From an uncultured Pelagibacteraceae bacterium (GTDB taxonomy: Bacteria; Pseudomonadota; Alphaproteobacteria; Pelagibacterales; AG-422-B15), in contig CACIRX010000007.1 of NCBI GenBank assembly GCA_902589175.1, forward strand, positions 1 through 57,691: DNA of 57,691 nt. Direction: 5' to 3'. Made by a program: the position numbers and the translations under genes. Below, piece after piece: positions 37,298-47,189 of this stretch (within the stretch, counting starts at the first letter, position 1; the number at the start of each line of letters is the position of its first letter). The notes beneath the pieces were generated by a model. It saw only the letters and a program-made list of their open reading frames with translations, had not been told where the DNA came from and did not search any database.

Positions 37298-38308
37298 ATG
37301 GAGAAAGTTCTAGTTACTGGAGGCTCAGGATACATAGCACAGCATTGTATAGTTGAATTACTTAAAAAAGGTTACTCTGTAAAAACTTCATTACGCTCTG
37401 AAAATCGCGAAGCAGAAGTAAGGCAAGCTATAGCCAAAGAGGTTGAAGCAAAAAATAATTTAGAGTTTTGTAAATTAGACCTGCTAAAGGATGAAGGATG
37501 GGATGAGGCGGTCGCTGGCTGTACATATGTTTTGCACGTTGCGTCTCCATTAACAGACAAAGCTCCTGATGATGAAAATGAAATCATTCAGCCCGCCAAG
37601 GAAGGTCTTTTAAGAGCACTTAAAAGCTCAATAAAAAACAAGATTAAAAGATTTGTCATGACTTCATCATTTTCAGCTGTGGGCTATGGAAACGAAGAAA
37701 AAATATATGATGAGAGCCACTGGACTGATCCAAGTCAGAATATTGGTGCGTACAATAAGAGTAAGGCAATTGCTGAAAAAGAGATGTGGTCTTACCTGGA
37801 CAGTCTTGATGACAATGAAAAAATAGAAGCTGTTGCAATAAACCCGACTTTAGTCATAGGTCCATCATTATCTGATGATGTTGGAACTTCAAATGTATTT
37901 ATTCAAAGAATGTTGGACGGCTCTTACCCTGTTGTTCCAAAAGTTCATTTTGGATGGGTTACTGTGAAAGATACGGCAAGAGCGCATGTTGAAGCAATGA
38001 TACATCCAGATGCAAGTGGAAAAAGATTCATACTTGCAGAAAAATGTATGTGGCTATCCGATATGAATAAGCTTTTAAGAAAACATGGTTATAAAAAAGC
38101 CCCTTCAATTGAGGCTCCAAATATTTTAATGAAAGTTCTCGGTTTATTTAGCAAAGAAGCTGGAGCAATATCTGGCTTTGTTGGTAAAACAAAATTTACT
38201 AATTCCGAAAATGCTAAAAATATTTTAAAATTTAATTTCGAAAGTGCAGATGAGGCAATCATCCAAACTGTAAAACAATTTGAAGAACTTGGACTGATTA
38301 CAAAATAA
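37298..38308 (+). CDS. NAD(P)-dependent extended SDR reductase, copy 2
   Basis: A paralog of the preceding gene: 336 residues with the same start (MEKVLVTGGSGYIAQHC), the same NREAEVR and LEFCKLDLL segments and the catalytic YNKSK at the identical position (Tyr152, Lys156). The two copies look roughly half identical, so the duplication is old. A 1-base overlap (TAATG) couples it to the aldo/keto reductase. Substrate unknown. Confidence 0.9.
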   Translation: MEKVLVTGGSGYIAQHCIVELLKKGYSVKTSLRSENREAEVRQAIAKEVEAKNNLEFCKLDLLKDEGWDEAVAGCTYVLHVASPLTDKAPDDENEIIQPAKEGLLRALKSSIKNKIKRFVMTSSFSAVGYGNEEKIYDESHWTDPSQNIGAYNKSKAIAEKEMWSYLDSLDDNEKIEAVAINPTLVIGPSLSDDVGTSNVFIQRMLDGSYPVVPKVHFGWVTVKDTARAHVEAMIHPDASGKRFILAEKCMWLSDMNKLLRKHGYKKAPSIEAPNILMKVLGLFSKEAGAISGFVGKTKFTNSENAKNILKFNFESADEAIIQTVKQFEELGLITK

Positions 38309-39363
38309 TGGAATACAGAAAATTAGGTAGATCAGATATTGACGTAAGCTTGATATGCTTAGGCACCATGACTTGGGGAGAACAGAATACTGAGGCCGAT
38401 GCTCACGATCAGTTGGATTACTCCTTAGACCATGAAGTTAATTTTATCGACACTGCTGAAATATATGCTGTACCAACAAAAGCTGAAACTCAGGGATTAA
38501 CAGAAAAATATATTGGTACTTGGTTCAAAGCGAGAGGCAACAGAGACAAAGTGGTACTTGCAACTAAAGTGGCTGGTCGTTCCGGGATGTCATGGCTAAG
38601 AGAAAATGAGGAAATTCCTCGACTATCAAAAGAACATGTTTTCTATGCAGTTGAGCAAAGTCTTAAAAGACTTCAAACAGATTACATTGATCTCTACCAA
38701 GTTCATTGGCCTGATAGACCGTTTGGTGCATTTTCAGGAAGGCTTGAGTACAAACATATGGATACATCAGATTCCATTCCTTTGGAGGAAACTCTTGAAG
38801 CACTTGGTGAATTAGTCAAGCAAGGCAAAGTCAGGCAAATTGGTTTATCTAATGAAACGCCGTGGGGAACAATGAAATATTTAGAGCTTGCAGAAACGAG
38901 ATCACTGCCACGTGTTGCTTCAATTCAGAATGCTTATAATTTGGTTAATAGAGGTTTTGAAATTGGTTTATCAGAAGTAGCGATGCACGAACAAGTAGGC
39001 TTGCTTGCTTACTCGCCTTTAGCACAAGGAACATTAACTGGAAAATATTTAGGCGGACAGATGCCTCAAGGTTCGAGACTCGCGCTATTTGGTGATGGTC
39101 CTTTAATGATGAGATATAAAGGAGATAAGACGCAACAAGCAATTGAAATGTATGTAAATCTCGCAAAAAAATACGAAATTGATCCTGCTCAACTAGCTAT
39201 TCAATTTTGTAACATTCAACCATTTGTCACATCAACAATTATCGGAGCGACTACAATGGAACAGTTGAAAACTTGTATAGAGAGTATTCATCTTGATATC
39301 ACAAAAGAAATGATGAACGACATTAGAAGTATTCACAAAGAAATTCCAAATCCAGCACCATAA
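38308..39363 (+). CDS. Tas-like aldo/keto reductase
   Basis: A 351-residue NADPH-dependent aldo/keto reductase. It resembles the Tas protein: LGTMTWGEQNTEADAHDQLD at the start, DTAEIYAVP with the catalytic aspartate and tyrosine, and LATKVAGR with the lysine. The DLYQVHWPDRP segment carries the histidine. IIGATTMEQLK near the end fits the coenzyme-binding loop. Its ATG shares a base with the stop of the upstream SDR gene and its stop with the start of phhB, so all four are translationally linked. The substrate is unknown; an aldehyde or ketone is likely. Confidence 0.93.
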   Translation: MEYRKLGRSDIDVSLICLGTMTWGEQNTEADAHDQLDYSLDHEVNFIDTAEIYAVPTKAETQGLTEKYIGTWFKARGNRDKVVLATKVAGRSGMSWLRENEEIPRLSKEHVFYAVEQSLKRLQTDYIDLYQVHWPDRPFGAFSGRLEYKHMDTSDSIPLEETLEALGELVKQGKVRQIGLSNETPWGTMKYLELAETRSLPRVASIQNAYNLVNRGFEIGLSEVAMHEQVGLLAYSPLAQGTLTGKYLGGQMPQGSRLALFGDGPLMMRYKGDKTQQAIEMYVNLAKKYEIDPAQLAIQFCNIQPFVTSTIIGATTMEQLKTCIESIHLDITKEMMNDIRSIHKEIPNPAP

Positions 39364-39647
39364 TGAAAAAAATCTCTAAAACTGAACTTGCGAAAAAATT
39401 AAAAAGACTCTCTGGTTGGAAATTAGTCAAAGGTCGAAGCGCTATAACAAAAACATTTAAGTTTAATAACTTTCAAGAAGCTTTTGGTTGGATGACATCG
39501 ATGGCAATTTATGCAGAAAAAAAAGATCATCATCCAGAATGGTTTAATGTCTACAGTACTGTCGAAGTTACTTTATCAACTCACGATGCTGGTGGGGTGA
39601 CAAATCTGGACCTGGATATGGCGAGAGAAATGAATCAAAAAAAGTAA
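39363..39647 (+). CDS. phhB: 4a-hydroxytetrahydrobiopterin dehydratase (pterin carbinolamine dehydratase)
   Basis: A 94-residue protein with the pterin-binding motif KKDHHPEW (His56, His57) and the third histidine in LSTHDAGG (His74), the three histidines that form the active site. In other bacteria it recycles the cofactor of phenylalanine hydroxylase, or it is linked to molybdenum cofactor metabolism. No hydroxylase is present in the window. It ends the SDR-SDR-Tas unit and stops 21 bases from the convergent autotransporter gene. Confidence 0.93.
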   Translation: MKKISKTELAKKLKRLSGWKLVKGRSAITKTFKFNNFQEAFGWMTSMAIYAEKKDHHPEWFNVYSTVEVTLSTHDAGGVTNLDLDMAREMNQKK

Positions 39648-39668
39648 GTTGATACCATAGATAATTAA

Positions 39669-42600
39669 TTAAAAATACCTTACTGCTTTTATATTTATTG
39701 AATTTTCATTACTTAGATCATCTCGATCTATGAATTCGTAAGATCCATTGAAAAACCATCCATTCATCAATCTTGAATCAAGTTCAATTCTTGCTGTTGA
39801 ATATGAAGATGGCTCACTATTTAAAGATAGATTTATCATACTATCTAAATCTAACTCATAAGAAGCTAAAGCACTAAAGCTATTCATTTGTGAAGAACCT
39901 GGTCTGTAATTAAGCTCATAATCTAATTGGTAAAACCATTCGCTCGGGGTTTCTATATCAGTTCCAAGTGCAGCTCTAATGTTGCTGGATTTCTCATCTT
40001 CAACCTCGAGAGAATAAATTGTATTAGGCAAGGCCATGTAAGATACACTGGCATTTGAAGAAGAGCTGACGTCTCTTCCGTATTCAAGTCGACCGTAAGT
40101 GTTAAGATTTAAATCATTAAATTTTATTTCGTCGTCAGCTAATATTCCAAGAGAGATAATGGCTGTTTTAATTGTTTGTTCGTCATATCTTAAGGCAGCA
40201 ATTGTTCCTTTTTCACTAAAGCTGGATAACTTTGTATAACCTCCATCAATTCTTCCATAAGGCGATAAATTAATATCATTTTTCTCAAGTTCTGCGCTAT
40301 AAACTATGGAGCCATACAATTGCTTTCCATCTCTATTGCCTAATATAGTTCCAGACGCGTGAGATCGAGAAAGATCCATTTCTAATAATCCAAGTCCAAC
40401 ATTTATATCAATGTATGTTTGATCAGTGTGTGGAGCAGTTGCGTAAAAGGATAAACTATACGCATCAGTATCCAAAGAATGGCCTGAAGATCCAACATTA
40501 ACATCATCTTTGCCGATTCTTAATGCAGCCCCCAAAATATGATTATCATCAATTTTATTGTCTATTCCAAGAGTTATGCCGTTTGTTGTAATGTCTCTAA
40601 GTGAAGAAATACCATCAGAGTCAATCTCACCGACGGAAATATTTCCTTCACTCCATACGGACCAATTGTTTGAAAATAAATCTCCAGATTGATTAACGAG
40701 TTTTGAAAATTGCAGTGCGTTTGAAATTCCATTCAGATCTGAGTTACTAAAATTAACACTTACACCCTGATGGGATAACTCACTTTTATCTTTGTTTCTT
40801 CTTAACCACTCTATACGTTTAAATATTGAAGAAGTAGTTTGTTGAATAAATCTTTTTGCTGTTTCAGCTTGAGCTTTCAGAAGTCCAACAAAATCCTTAT
40901 CACTCATGGGATTTGTTAAATCCTCAACTAAGTACTCTGCTGTAAAAGTTTTGCTAGTGGCGGGTATAACGTTATTATTAAAATCTTCTACTGTTGCACC
41001 AATAGCGGCATAAATTATTTGACCACTTGTAAAATTATTTGTTGGATCAATCGTAATTACAGTCTTAGCTGAATTTATTGAAGCGGTAAATGAAAGATCC
41101 GTACCATTGGCATCGGTATCTTTAAGAGTAATTAAGCTTCCAACGTTTAAATTAGTTATTTCAGTGTCGTCAAGATTTCGAACAGGCTCACTAAATGTAA
41201 ATGTAATATCAGAATTGGTAGCAATAGAGGCGGTAATAACAGCATCAATACTTACCGTAGGAGGAAGAGAATCTCCTACCGTAAATATTGCAAAAGAATT
41301 TGAGATAGCATTATCATAAGAATCTTCAACTGTTGAACCAATACCAACATATACAATCTGCTCACTTGATAAATCGTTCGTTAGATCGATTGTTATTAGT
41401 TTGTTATTGGCATTAATCGTTGCATCAAAAGATATGTCGGCTCCGCTAGAATTAGTATCTTTTAGAGTTATGAGATTATCAACATTGATATTATTTATAT
41501 CGGAGTTATCAATAAGCCTTATTTCTTCATCAAATAGTATGAAAATGTCTGTATCAACAGATACATTGGTTGCTAAGTTTGCAGGGCTGAAGGCAACAAC
41601 TGGAGGAGTGACATCCGTAACACTGAAGGTACCAGATGTGGAACTCATTGCATTTCCTGAATTATCTTCTACAGACTCAATTGATACAAATACAACTTCA
41701 CCACTTATAAAATCACTATCAGGATTAATAGTGATTACTTTTTTTGTCGCATCAATAGTGGCTGAAAAAGCAACAGGTATACCGTCATATGCATATTCAA
41801 GAGTAATTAAGTCACCAACATTAGAATTTGTAATAGCCGTATCATCGACGTTTCTAATAGCTTCAGAAAATGTAAGTGTAACATTAGATTCAATGGGAAT
41901 TCCAGTTGCGGTATCCTCAGGATCAAAGTTTACACTTGGTGCAGTTGCATCTGCCGTAGTAAATGTCGACGAAGACGCACTTATTGCATTATCCCATTCA
42001 TCCTCAACAGTTGTACCGATTGCCACATAGACAACTTGCTCACTTGAAAACTCACTTGATGGGGTAATTGTTATCATTTGTTTTGCATCGTCAATAACAG
42101 CTGAGAATGATATATCCGACCCAGAAGAATTAGTTTGTTTCAATGTGATTAAAGCATCAACATTTGAGTCGGTAACGGGTGTATCGTCTGTGTTTCTAAT
42201 AGGTTCAGAAAAAGAAATGGTCACATCAGAGTTAACTGCTACACCAGTTGATGAGTTGGTTGGAAAGAATTCCACATCAGGAGGATTTGAATCAACTGCC
42301 GTGAATGATGAACTTCCTGAAGTTATTGCATTATCTGAAGAATCTTCAACTGTTGCACCGATTGCTAAATAGACTTCTTGCTCACTAGAAAAATTACTAG
42401 TTGGGTTTATTGTTATAATTTTCTTATCTGCATCAATTGTTGCGTTAAATGCAATATTCGATCCATTTGCGTCGGTATCTTTTAATGTTATTAAACTGTC
42501 CACATTGCTATCGGTTAAAGCTGTATCATTAATATTTCTTACAGCTTCATTAAAAGTAATTGTCAGATTTGAACTTACTGCAACATTTATTTCAGTATCT

Positions 42601-45587
42601 GGAGGGTTAAATACATATGTAGGTGGTAGATTGTCTGCAACCGTAAATGTTGCTGATGCAGCACTAATAGCGTTGTCGAAAAAATCTTCAACGGTTGCTC
42701 CAATTGCAGCGTAAATTGTTTGCCCACTTGTAAAATTACCTACTGGATTGATGGTGATTTTTGTTTTAGCGGAGTTAACTGTTGCAACAAAGCTAATATT
42801 ATTACCATTAACATCCGTATCTTTAAGAGATATTAAGCTGCCAACATTGGTATCTAATAATTCCTCATCACTTAGCAACCTGACTGATTTGTCGAATTCA
42901 ATTGTAATATTAGTATTCACAGGAACGCCTGCTTCAGCGCTTATAGAAACTGTTGGAGGATTAGTGGGTGTAGCAGTTGTAAATGATGTTTCAGATAGAC
43001 TTATTGCGTTATCTGAAGAATCTTCAACTTCGGCTTTAATGGCTGCATATATTGTTTGTGAACTTGAAAAATCACTTGTTGGATCAATCGTTATGATTGT
43101 TTTAGCGGTATTAATTGTTGCATCAAAAGAAATATTTGCTCCACTAGAATCTGTTTCTTTGAGAATGATGTGATCATCCACGCTTGTATCAGTTATTTCA
43201 CTATCATCAGATTTTCTAATTGCTTCATCAAATTCGATCGTAATGTTGGTGTCCATTCCAATTCCTGTTTGGCCGTTTGATGGAGTGATCGTTACAACAG
43301 GGGCTGTCGTATCAGCAGTTGTAAAATTTAAGTCAGTAACGTTTGTTATTCCGGTATAAAGATTGCCTGAACTATCTTCAAATGACCCTGAATCAATTTT
43401 AATATAATAATCAGTTTTTTCATCTAAAGTAGTAGCAGGATTAATTGTAATTTCTGATGATCCAGAACCTGTTACTTTTGAGTCTGTTGCCTCAATAGTT
43501 TCAATTAGAGTTTCTCCTGAATAAATTGTAATATTTTTATTTGCGATAGCAGTTACAGATTCATTAAATGTGAGTACTATATTTGAATTGACTCCCATAG
43601 TCGTAGCCCCATCAGCAGGGTTCGATGAACTTAATGTAGGACCTTCAGTATCAGCTACTGTAAATGTTGCAGAGTGGGCAGGCAAAGCTGTATTGCAAGC
43701 GTTTTCAAGAGTGTTATCAGTAACAGCAACATACACAACTTGAGAGCTGTTAAAATTAGCGTCAGGATTAATAGTTACGACTTGATCAGAAGCATCAATT
43801 GTTGCATCAAAAGAAATATCTGCTCCACTTGAGTTTGTATCTTTTAGTGTAATATGGGCATCGATATTAGAATTAGTTAAGTCGCTGTCGTCACTAGCTT
43901 TTCTTAATCCTGTATTAAAATTAATTGTTATATTATCTCCTGCAGCATGTGTTGAGTTTCCATTCGCTGGGATAAATGAGTCAACATCCGGAGTGAGCGA
44001 GTTTGCTATTGTACCAATTCCTGCATCCTGATTTCCATCAACTGTGAGTGTGTTACAGTTCGTTGACCAAGTACCAGAAGAAGATATAGTAAAATCTCCA
44101 TTAACTTTCATATTATCTGATTGGCTGCCTGCTGAACCACTTAAAACAACATCATTAAAATCATTACTTGCGCCAGTGCCTCCAGAAAATACATTTGAAT
44201 TATTATCAAAAGTTACTGTTCCTGAGCGAGATATAAAACTACCATTATTTGTCCAGTCGCCTCCCACAGCAATATCATGGTTACTAGTGCTCGCATCTAA
44301 TGTTCCACTTGTTATGGTGAGGTCGCCATTAACATCTAAATTAGCATCAAGTGTCGATGTACCTGATTGATTAAAAACTAAATTAAAATAACTGTTACCC
44401 GCTGCTAAGCCAGTAGCCCCGGAACCATCATAGGTTACAGTTCCACTATCAGTGTCTGGTGTAATATAAACGGTTTCATTTCCTTGAAGTTGCAAGTTAC
44501 CGTTATTGACAAGCGTAACTGGGTTAGTAGTTGATGCATTTTTTCTTAAATTTTTACCGTTAATATCAAAATTAGCTTCATTGTTTATGGTAAGTGTTCC
44601 ACTAACTCTTAATTGACTGTTTCCTGTTAGCGATACAACCCCAGCAGTATTGGCTATAGTTAAATTGCTAAAATTATCTGGCATATCAATAGTTTGCGCT
44701 GAGGATCCATTAAAAATAACTTGTCCAGTACTTGGTACAAAATTTGTGCTATTTTGCATATCCCAATCACCACCAACGGTTATATCGTGGCCATTAGCCC
44801 TGAGCCTTCCTGTTCCAACAACCTGTAATTTATTTTCTACTTCAATATCGGTGTAAAGAGTTACGTTTTTATTATTGCCTTTAGTTAAATTATAAAAATT
44901 TTTATTAGGACCAGGACCACCAGAGATTGTAATTCCTGCACCTAAAGCACTTTCACCCGGACCATCGTATCTAGGGTTCATCCTTAGTGTGCCGTTATTA
45001 TGATTAAATGTTCCCCCCATAAGTCGAAAGCCACCTTTTAAAATAAAACGAGAGGCACCAGCTCCAGGAGCAGTAAATGTAGATCCGTTATACATTACAA
45101 AATTGTGATCTAATCTGAATGTACTAGTACTACCTGTAAAAGTGAGTGTAGGATTATTGCCGCCAGCGCCTAAGGTATATTGTTTTTTTCCAAGTTTAAA
45201 TAGTCCATCTGAAACTATTATATGCCCCCCACTGTGAGTAACCCCTTGTTTAGCTGTGAATTGTCCACTCGGTATATTGATATTCATTGTACCAGTGTAT
45301 CCACCTCGCATAATTAATTTGTTAACTGTGACATTAGTGGTTACGTTAACATCCAGTGTGCTATTGGCATCAAAATAGGCTTTATCGGAATTTGACGGTG
45401 GGTTTGCCCCTGGGGTACCCCCCGATTGATTGGACCAGTTATTATTATCCCACCAAATCTTATCTCCACTCCCACTAGCAACCCAAAACCTGTCAGCTGC
45501 ATTTGCACTAGAAATAAGAAATAAAAAAATAAATAAAAATGAGAAAAATATAATTTTGCTTATTTTATAATTATTTTGATGTGTCAT
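39669..45587 (-). CDS. Giant autotransporter with nine Ig-like repeats
   Basis: The 1972-residue protein has a signal peptide (residues 1-30, cut after SSANA), a passenger starting with DRFWVASGSGDKIWWDNNNW and a beta-solenoid-like region of short strands to about residue 520, then nine repeats of about 100 residues to residue 1555. Each repeat has a PP/AP start, an ITxxFxExxR strand, an LITLKDT strand, an ITINP turn and a VEDxxxNAI loop, typical of SbsA-type Ig-like (Big_5) domains. Residues 1600-1972 form a beta-barrel ending in NIKAVRYF, the autotransporter translocator. It is a type V secreted surface protein, with adhesion or cell-cell contact as the likely role. The gene stands alone, with no other surface-protein gene beside it. 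Confidence 0.9.
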   Translation of the reverse strand: MTHQNNYKISKIIFFSFLFIFLFLISSANAADRFWVASGSGDKIWWDNNNWSNQSGGTPGANPPSNSDKAYFDANSTLDVNVTTNVTVNKLIMRGGYTGTMNINIPSGQFTAKQGVTHSGGHIIVSDGLFKLGKKQYTLGAGGNNPTLTFTGSTSTFRLDHNFVMYNGSTFTAPGAGASRFILKGGFRLMGGTFNHNNGTLRMNPRYDGPGESALGAGITISGGPGPNKNFYNLTKGNNKNVTLYTDIEVENKLQVVGTGRLRANGHDITVGGDWDMQNSTNFVPSTGQVIFNGSSAQTIDMPDNFSNLTIANTAGVVSLTGNSQLRVSGTLTINNEANFDINGKNLRKNASTTNPVTLVNNGNLQLQGNETVYITPDTDSGTVTYDGSGATGLAAGNSYFNLVFNQSGTSTLDANLDVNGDLTITSGTLDASTSNHDIAVGGDWTNNGSFISRSGTVTFDNNSNVFSGGTGASNDFNDVVLSGSAGSQSDNMKVNGDFTISSSGTWSTNCNTLTVDGNQDAGIGTIANSLTPDVDSFIPANGNSTHAAGDNITINFNTGLRKASDDSDLTNSNIDAHITLKDTNSSGADISFDATIDASDQVVTINPDANFNSSQVVYVAVTDNTLENACNTALPAHSATFTVADTEGPTLSSSNPADGATTMGVNSNIVLTFNESVTAIANKNITIYSGETLIETIEATDSKVTGSGSSEITINPATTLDEKTDYYIKIDSGSFEDSSGNLYTGITNVTDLNFTTADTTAPVVTITPSNGQTGIGMDTNITIEFDEAIRKSDDSEITDTSVDDHIILKETDSSGANISFDATINTAKTIITIDPTSDFSSSQTIYAAIKAEVEDSSDNAISLSETSFTTATPTNPPTVSISAEAGVPVNTNITIEFDKSVRLLSDEELLDTNVGSLISLKDTDVNGNNISFVATVNSAKTKITINPVGNFTSGQTIYAAIGATVEDFFDNAISAASATFTVADNLPPTYVFNPPDTEINVAVSSNLTITFNEAVRNINDTALTDSNVDSLITLKDTDANGSNIAFNATIDADKKIITINPTSNFSSEQEVYLAIGATVEDSSDNAITSGSSSFTAVDSNPPDVEFFPTNSSTGVAVNSDVTISFSEPIRNTDDTPVTDSNVDALITLKQTNSSGSDISFSAVIDDAKQMITITPSSEFSSEQVVYVAIGTTVEDEWDNAISASSSTFTTADATAPSVNFDPEDTATGIPIESNVTLTFSEAIRNVDDTAITNSNVGDLITLEYAYDGIPVAFSATIDATKKVITINPDSDFISGEVVFVSIESVEDNSGNAMSSTSGTFSVTDVTPPVVAFSPANLATNVSVDTDIFILFDEEIRLIDNSDINNINVDNLITLKDTNSSGADISFDATINANNKLITIDLTNDLSSEQIVYVGIGSTVEDSYDNAISNSFAIFTVGDSLPPTVSIDAVITASIATNSDITFTFSEPVRNLDDTEITNLNVGSLITLKDTDANGTDLSFTASINSAKTVITIDPTNNFTSGQIIYAAIGATVEDFNNNVIPATSKTFTAEYLVEDLTNPMSDKDFVGLLKAQAETAKRFIQQTTSSIFKRIEWLRRNKDKSELSHQGVSVNFSNSDLNGISNALQFSKLVNQSGDLFSNNWSVWSEGNISVGEIDSDGISSLRDITTNGITLGIDNKIDDNHILGAALRIGKDDVNVGSSGHSLDTDAYSLSFYATAPHTDQTYIDINVGLGLLEMDLSRSHASGTILGNRDGKQLYGSIVYSAELEKNDINLSPYGRIDGGYTKLSSFSEKGTIAALRYDEQTIKTAIISLGILADDEIKFNDLNLNTYGRLEYGRDVSSSSNASVSYMALPNTIYSLEVEDEKSSNIRAALGTDIETPSEWFYQLDYELNYRPGSSQMNSFSALASYELDLDSMINLSLNSEPSSYSTARIELDSRLMNGWFFNGSYEFIDRDDLSNENSINIKAVRYF
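40915..44010 (-). repeat. Nine degenerate repeats of about 0.3 kb in the autotransporter
   Basis: The Ig-like part of the autotransporter is a tandem array of nine units of about 300 bases, with recognisable blocks in each: the ITLKDT codons, the ITINP turn and the VEDSSDNAI loop. Similarity is strongest between the middle and C-terminal units, and the second unit is the most divergent. Unit number may differ between strains by recombination. Confidence 0.8.
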
Positions 45588-45617
45588 TTAGTAAACCAGC
45601 GTGTCTACGTTAGATAC

Positions 45618-46634
45618 CTATGATTTATAAAAAGATGTTGTTAGTGCTATTTTTCCAGTAGCCTTACGGGCTAGAATTGTCTCCAAAGCCTGTTGACCCT
45701 TTTCAAGCGGCAATACTTCAGTTACTGGGGCTTTTAATTTTCCCTCTTCATACCAACCAGTAAGTTGGTTCATGTTGGCAAGATGCTCCTGTGGTTCTAA
45801 AGCTGTAAATTGACCCCAAAATACACCAACAGCGGAACAACCTTTAATTAAATACAAATTCATTGGTATTTTTGGAATATAACCAGCCGCCCAACCTATA
45901 ACTAAGAAGCGTCCATTCCATGCAATGCTTCGTAAAGCGGGCTCAGTGAAATCTGCTCCAACTGGGTCATAGATTACATCTGGTCCTTTACCACCTGTTG
46001 CTTTTGAAATTTCTGCTCTAAATTCTTTCACATGATCTCTATTGGTTAAATCATACTTTCCATAATTAATAACTTCGTCAGCTCCATACTCTTTGCATAC
46101 TTCTAGTTTTTCATCAGAAGATGCACCGGCAATAACTCTGGCACCCATTGCTTTTCCAATTTCAACAGCTGATATACCAACACCACCTGCAGCCCCTAGG
46201 ACAAGTAAATTTTCACCCTCCTTAAGTTGACCGCGATTTTTAAGAGCGTAGTGTGATGTGCCGTAAGTTAATGTAAAACAAGAGGCGGTGGTAAAATCCA
46301 TACTACTTGGTTTTCGAAATATATTGGATGGACTCGTTATTACTTGCTCCCTAAAACCACCAAAGCCTATCATAGCAACGACCTCATCACCAACCTTCCA
46401 ATCAGAAACGCTTTCACCTGTCGCACTGATGACTCCTGAGATTTCACCGCCTGGTGAAAAAGGAAGAGGGGGTTTAACTTGATATTTATCTTGAATAATT
46501 AAAGTGTCTGGAAAATTGACTCCAGCAGAATGCACATCTATCTGAATTTGACTTTTTTTAAGTTCAGGTAATTCAACATCCTCATAAACAAGCGAGCTTG
46601 GAGGGCCAAATTCTTTACAAACAATTGCTTTCAT
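45618..46634 (-). CDS. Zinc-independent quinone oxidoreductase-like (MDR) protein
   Basis: A 338-residue NADPH-dependent medium-chain oxidoreductase. The N-terminus MKAIVCKEFGPPSSLVYEDVELP is typical, as are GVNFPDTLIIQ near residue 38, FSPGGEISGVI, and the cofactor loop LVLGAAGGVGISAVEIGKAMGA near residue 145. The zinc-binding cysteines of true alcohol dehydrogenases are absent, fitting the quinone or enone reductase branch. The substrate is not predictable. Its start faces that of the IalB-like gene across 30 bases. Confidence 0.9.
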   Translation of the reverse strand: MKAIVCKEFGPPSSLVYEDVELPELKKSQIQIDVHSAGVNFPDTLIIQDKYQVKPPLPFSPGGEISGVISATGESVSDWKVGDEVVAMIGFGGFREQVITSPSNIFRKPSSMDFTTASCFTLTYGTSHYALKNRGQLKEGENLLVLGAAGGVGISAVEIGKAMGARVIAGASSDEKLEVCKEYGADEVINYGKYDLTNRDHVKEFRAEISKATGGKGPDVIYDPVGADFTEPALRSIAWNGRFLVIGWAAGYIPKIPMNLYLIKGCSAVGVFWGQFTALEPQEHLANMNQLTGWYEEGKLKAPVTEVLPLEKGQQALETILARKATGKIALTTSFYKS

Positions 46635-46664
46635 AATTGTGAATCTCGATATAAATTAGCGATT

Positions 46665-47183
46665 ATGAAATTAGTAAATTTCAAACTTATTTTATCAATT
46701 TTATTGTTGAGTTCAATAAGTGCTTTTGCAGTAATTGATGTCGTACATCTGGGCTCATTTGGCAAAAGTGGCGCATGGCAAGCTAAAGAGTTTAAAGATG
46801 GCACGGCAAAAATTTGTTATATCATTTCAGAGCCAATAGCGACGAACCCGTCCGATCTTAATCGAGGCGAGCATGCTCTGATGATTACGAATTTCAAAGA
46901 TGATAAGACTTTTCATGAGCCGAGTGTGGATACTGGCTTCACATTTAAACCCAAAAGTATGGTTGAGGTGAGCATTGGTAGCAGTAAGTATAAATTTTTT
47001 ACAGTTGAATCAAGAGCTTGGTTAGCAGATGGAGAGAACGGCAAACAACTCATTAAAGATATGAAAAATGGAGCGCGCGTGAAAGTTAAAAGCACTTCAA
47101 GCCGTGGAACAAAAATTACAGATACATATTCTTTAATCGGATTTACAAAAGCACTGGCGGCAATCGATAAAGCCTGCTCTTAA
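46665..47183 (+). CDS. IalB-family (invasion-associated locus B) periplasmic protein
   Basis: A 172-residue secreted protein with a signal peptide at residues 1-22. The mature part resembles the invasion associated locus B family, frequent in Alphaproteobacteria: WQAKEFKDGTAKICYIISEP, an RGEHALMITNF segment, SMVEVSIGSSKYKFF, and the ending DTYSLIGFTKALAAIDKAC with paired cysteines (near residues 51 and 171). Its role outside pathogens is not known. It is 6 bases from rlmN, and rlmN-argG follow; the same order is found in other Alphaproteobacteria. Confidence 0.85.
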   Translation: MKLVNFKLILSILLLSSISAFAVIDVVHLGSFGKSGAWQAKEFKDGTAKICYIISEPIATNPSDLNRGEHALMITNFKDDKTFHEPSVDTGFTFKPKSMVEVSIGSSKYKFFTVESRAWLADGENGKQLIKDMKNGARVKVKSTSSRGTKITDTYSLIGFTKALAAIDKACS

Positions 47184-47189
47184 AATACA

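Noticed and set aside
41401..42030. Several plus-strand frames of 70-210 codons opposite the autotransporter
   Set aside because: They mirror the repeats of the real minus-strand gene, look alike for that reason, and have no start signals.
40915..44010. Repeated DNA that might be taken for a CRISPR array
   Set aside because: The units are about 300 bases, degenerate and coding, with no short identical repeats and no cas genes nearby.
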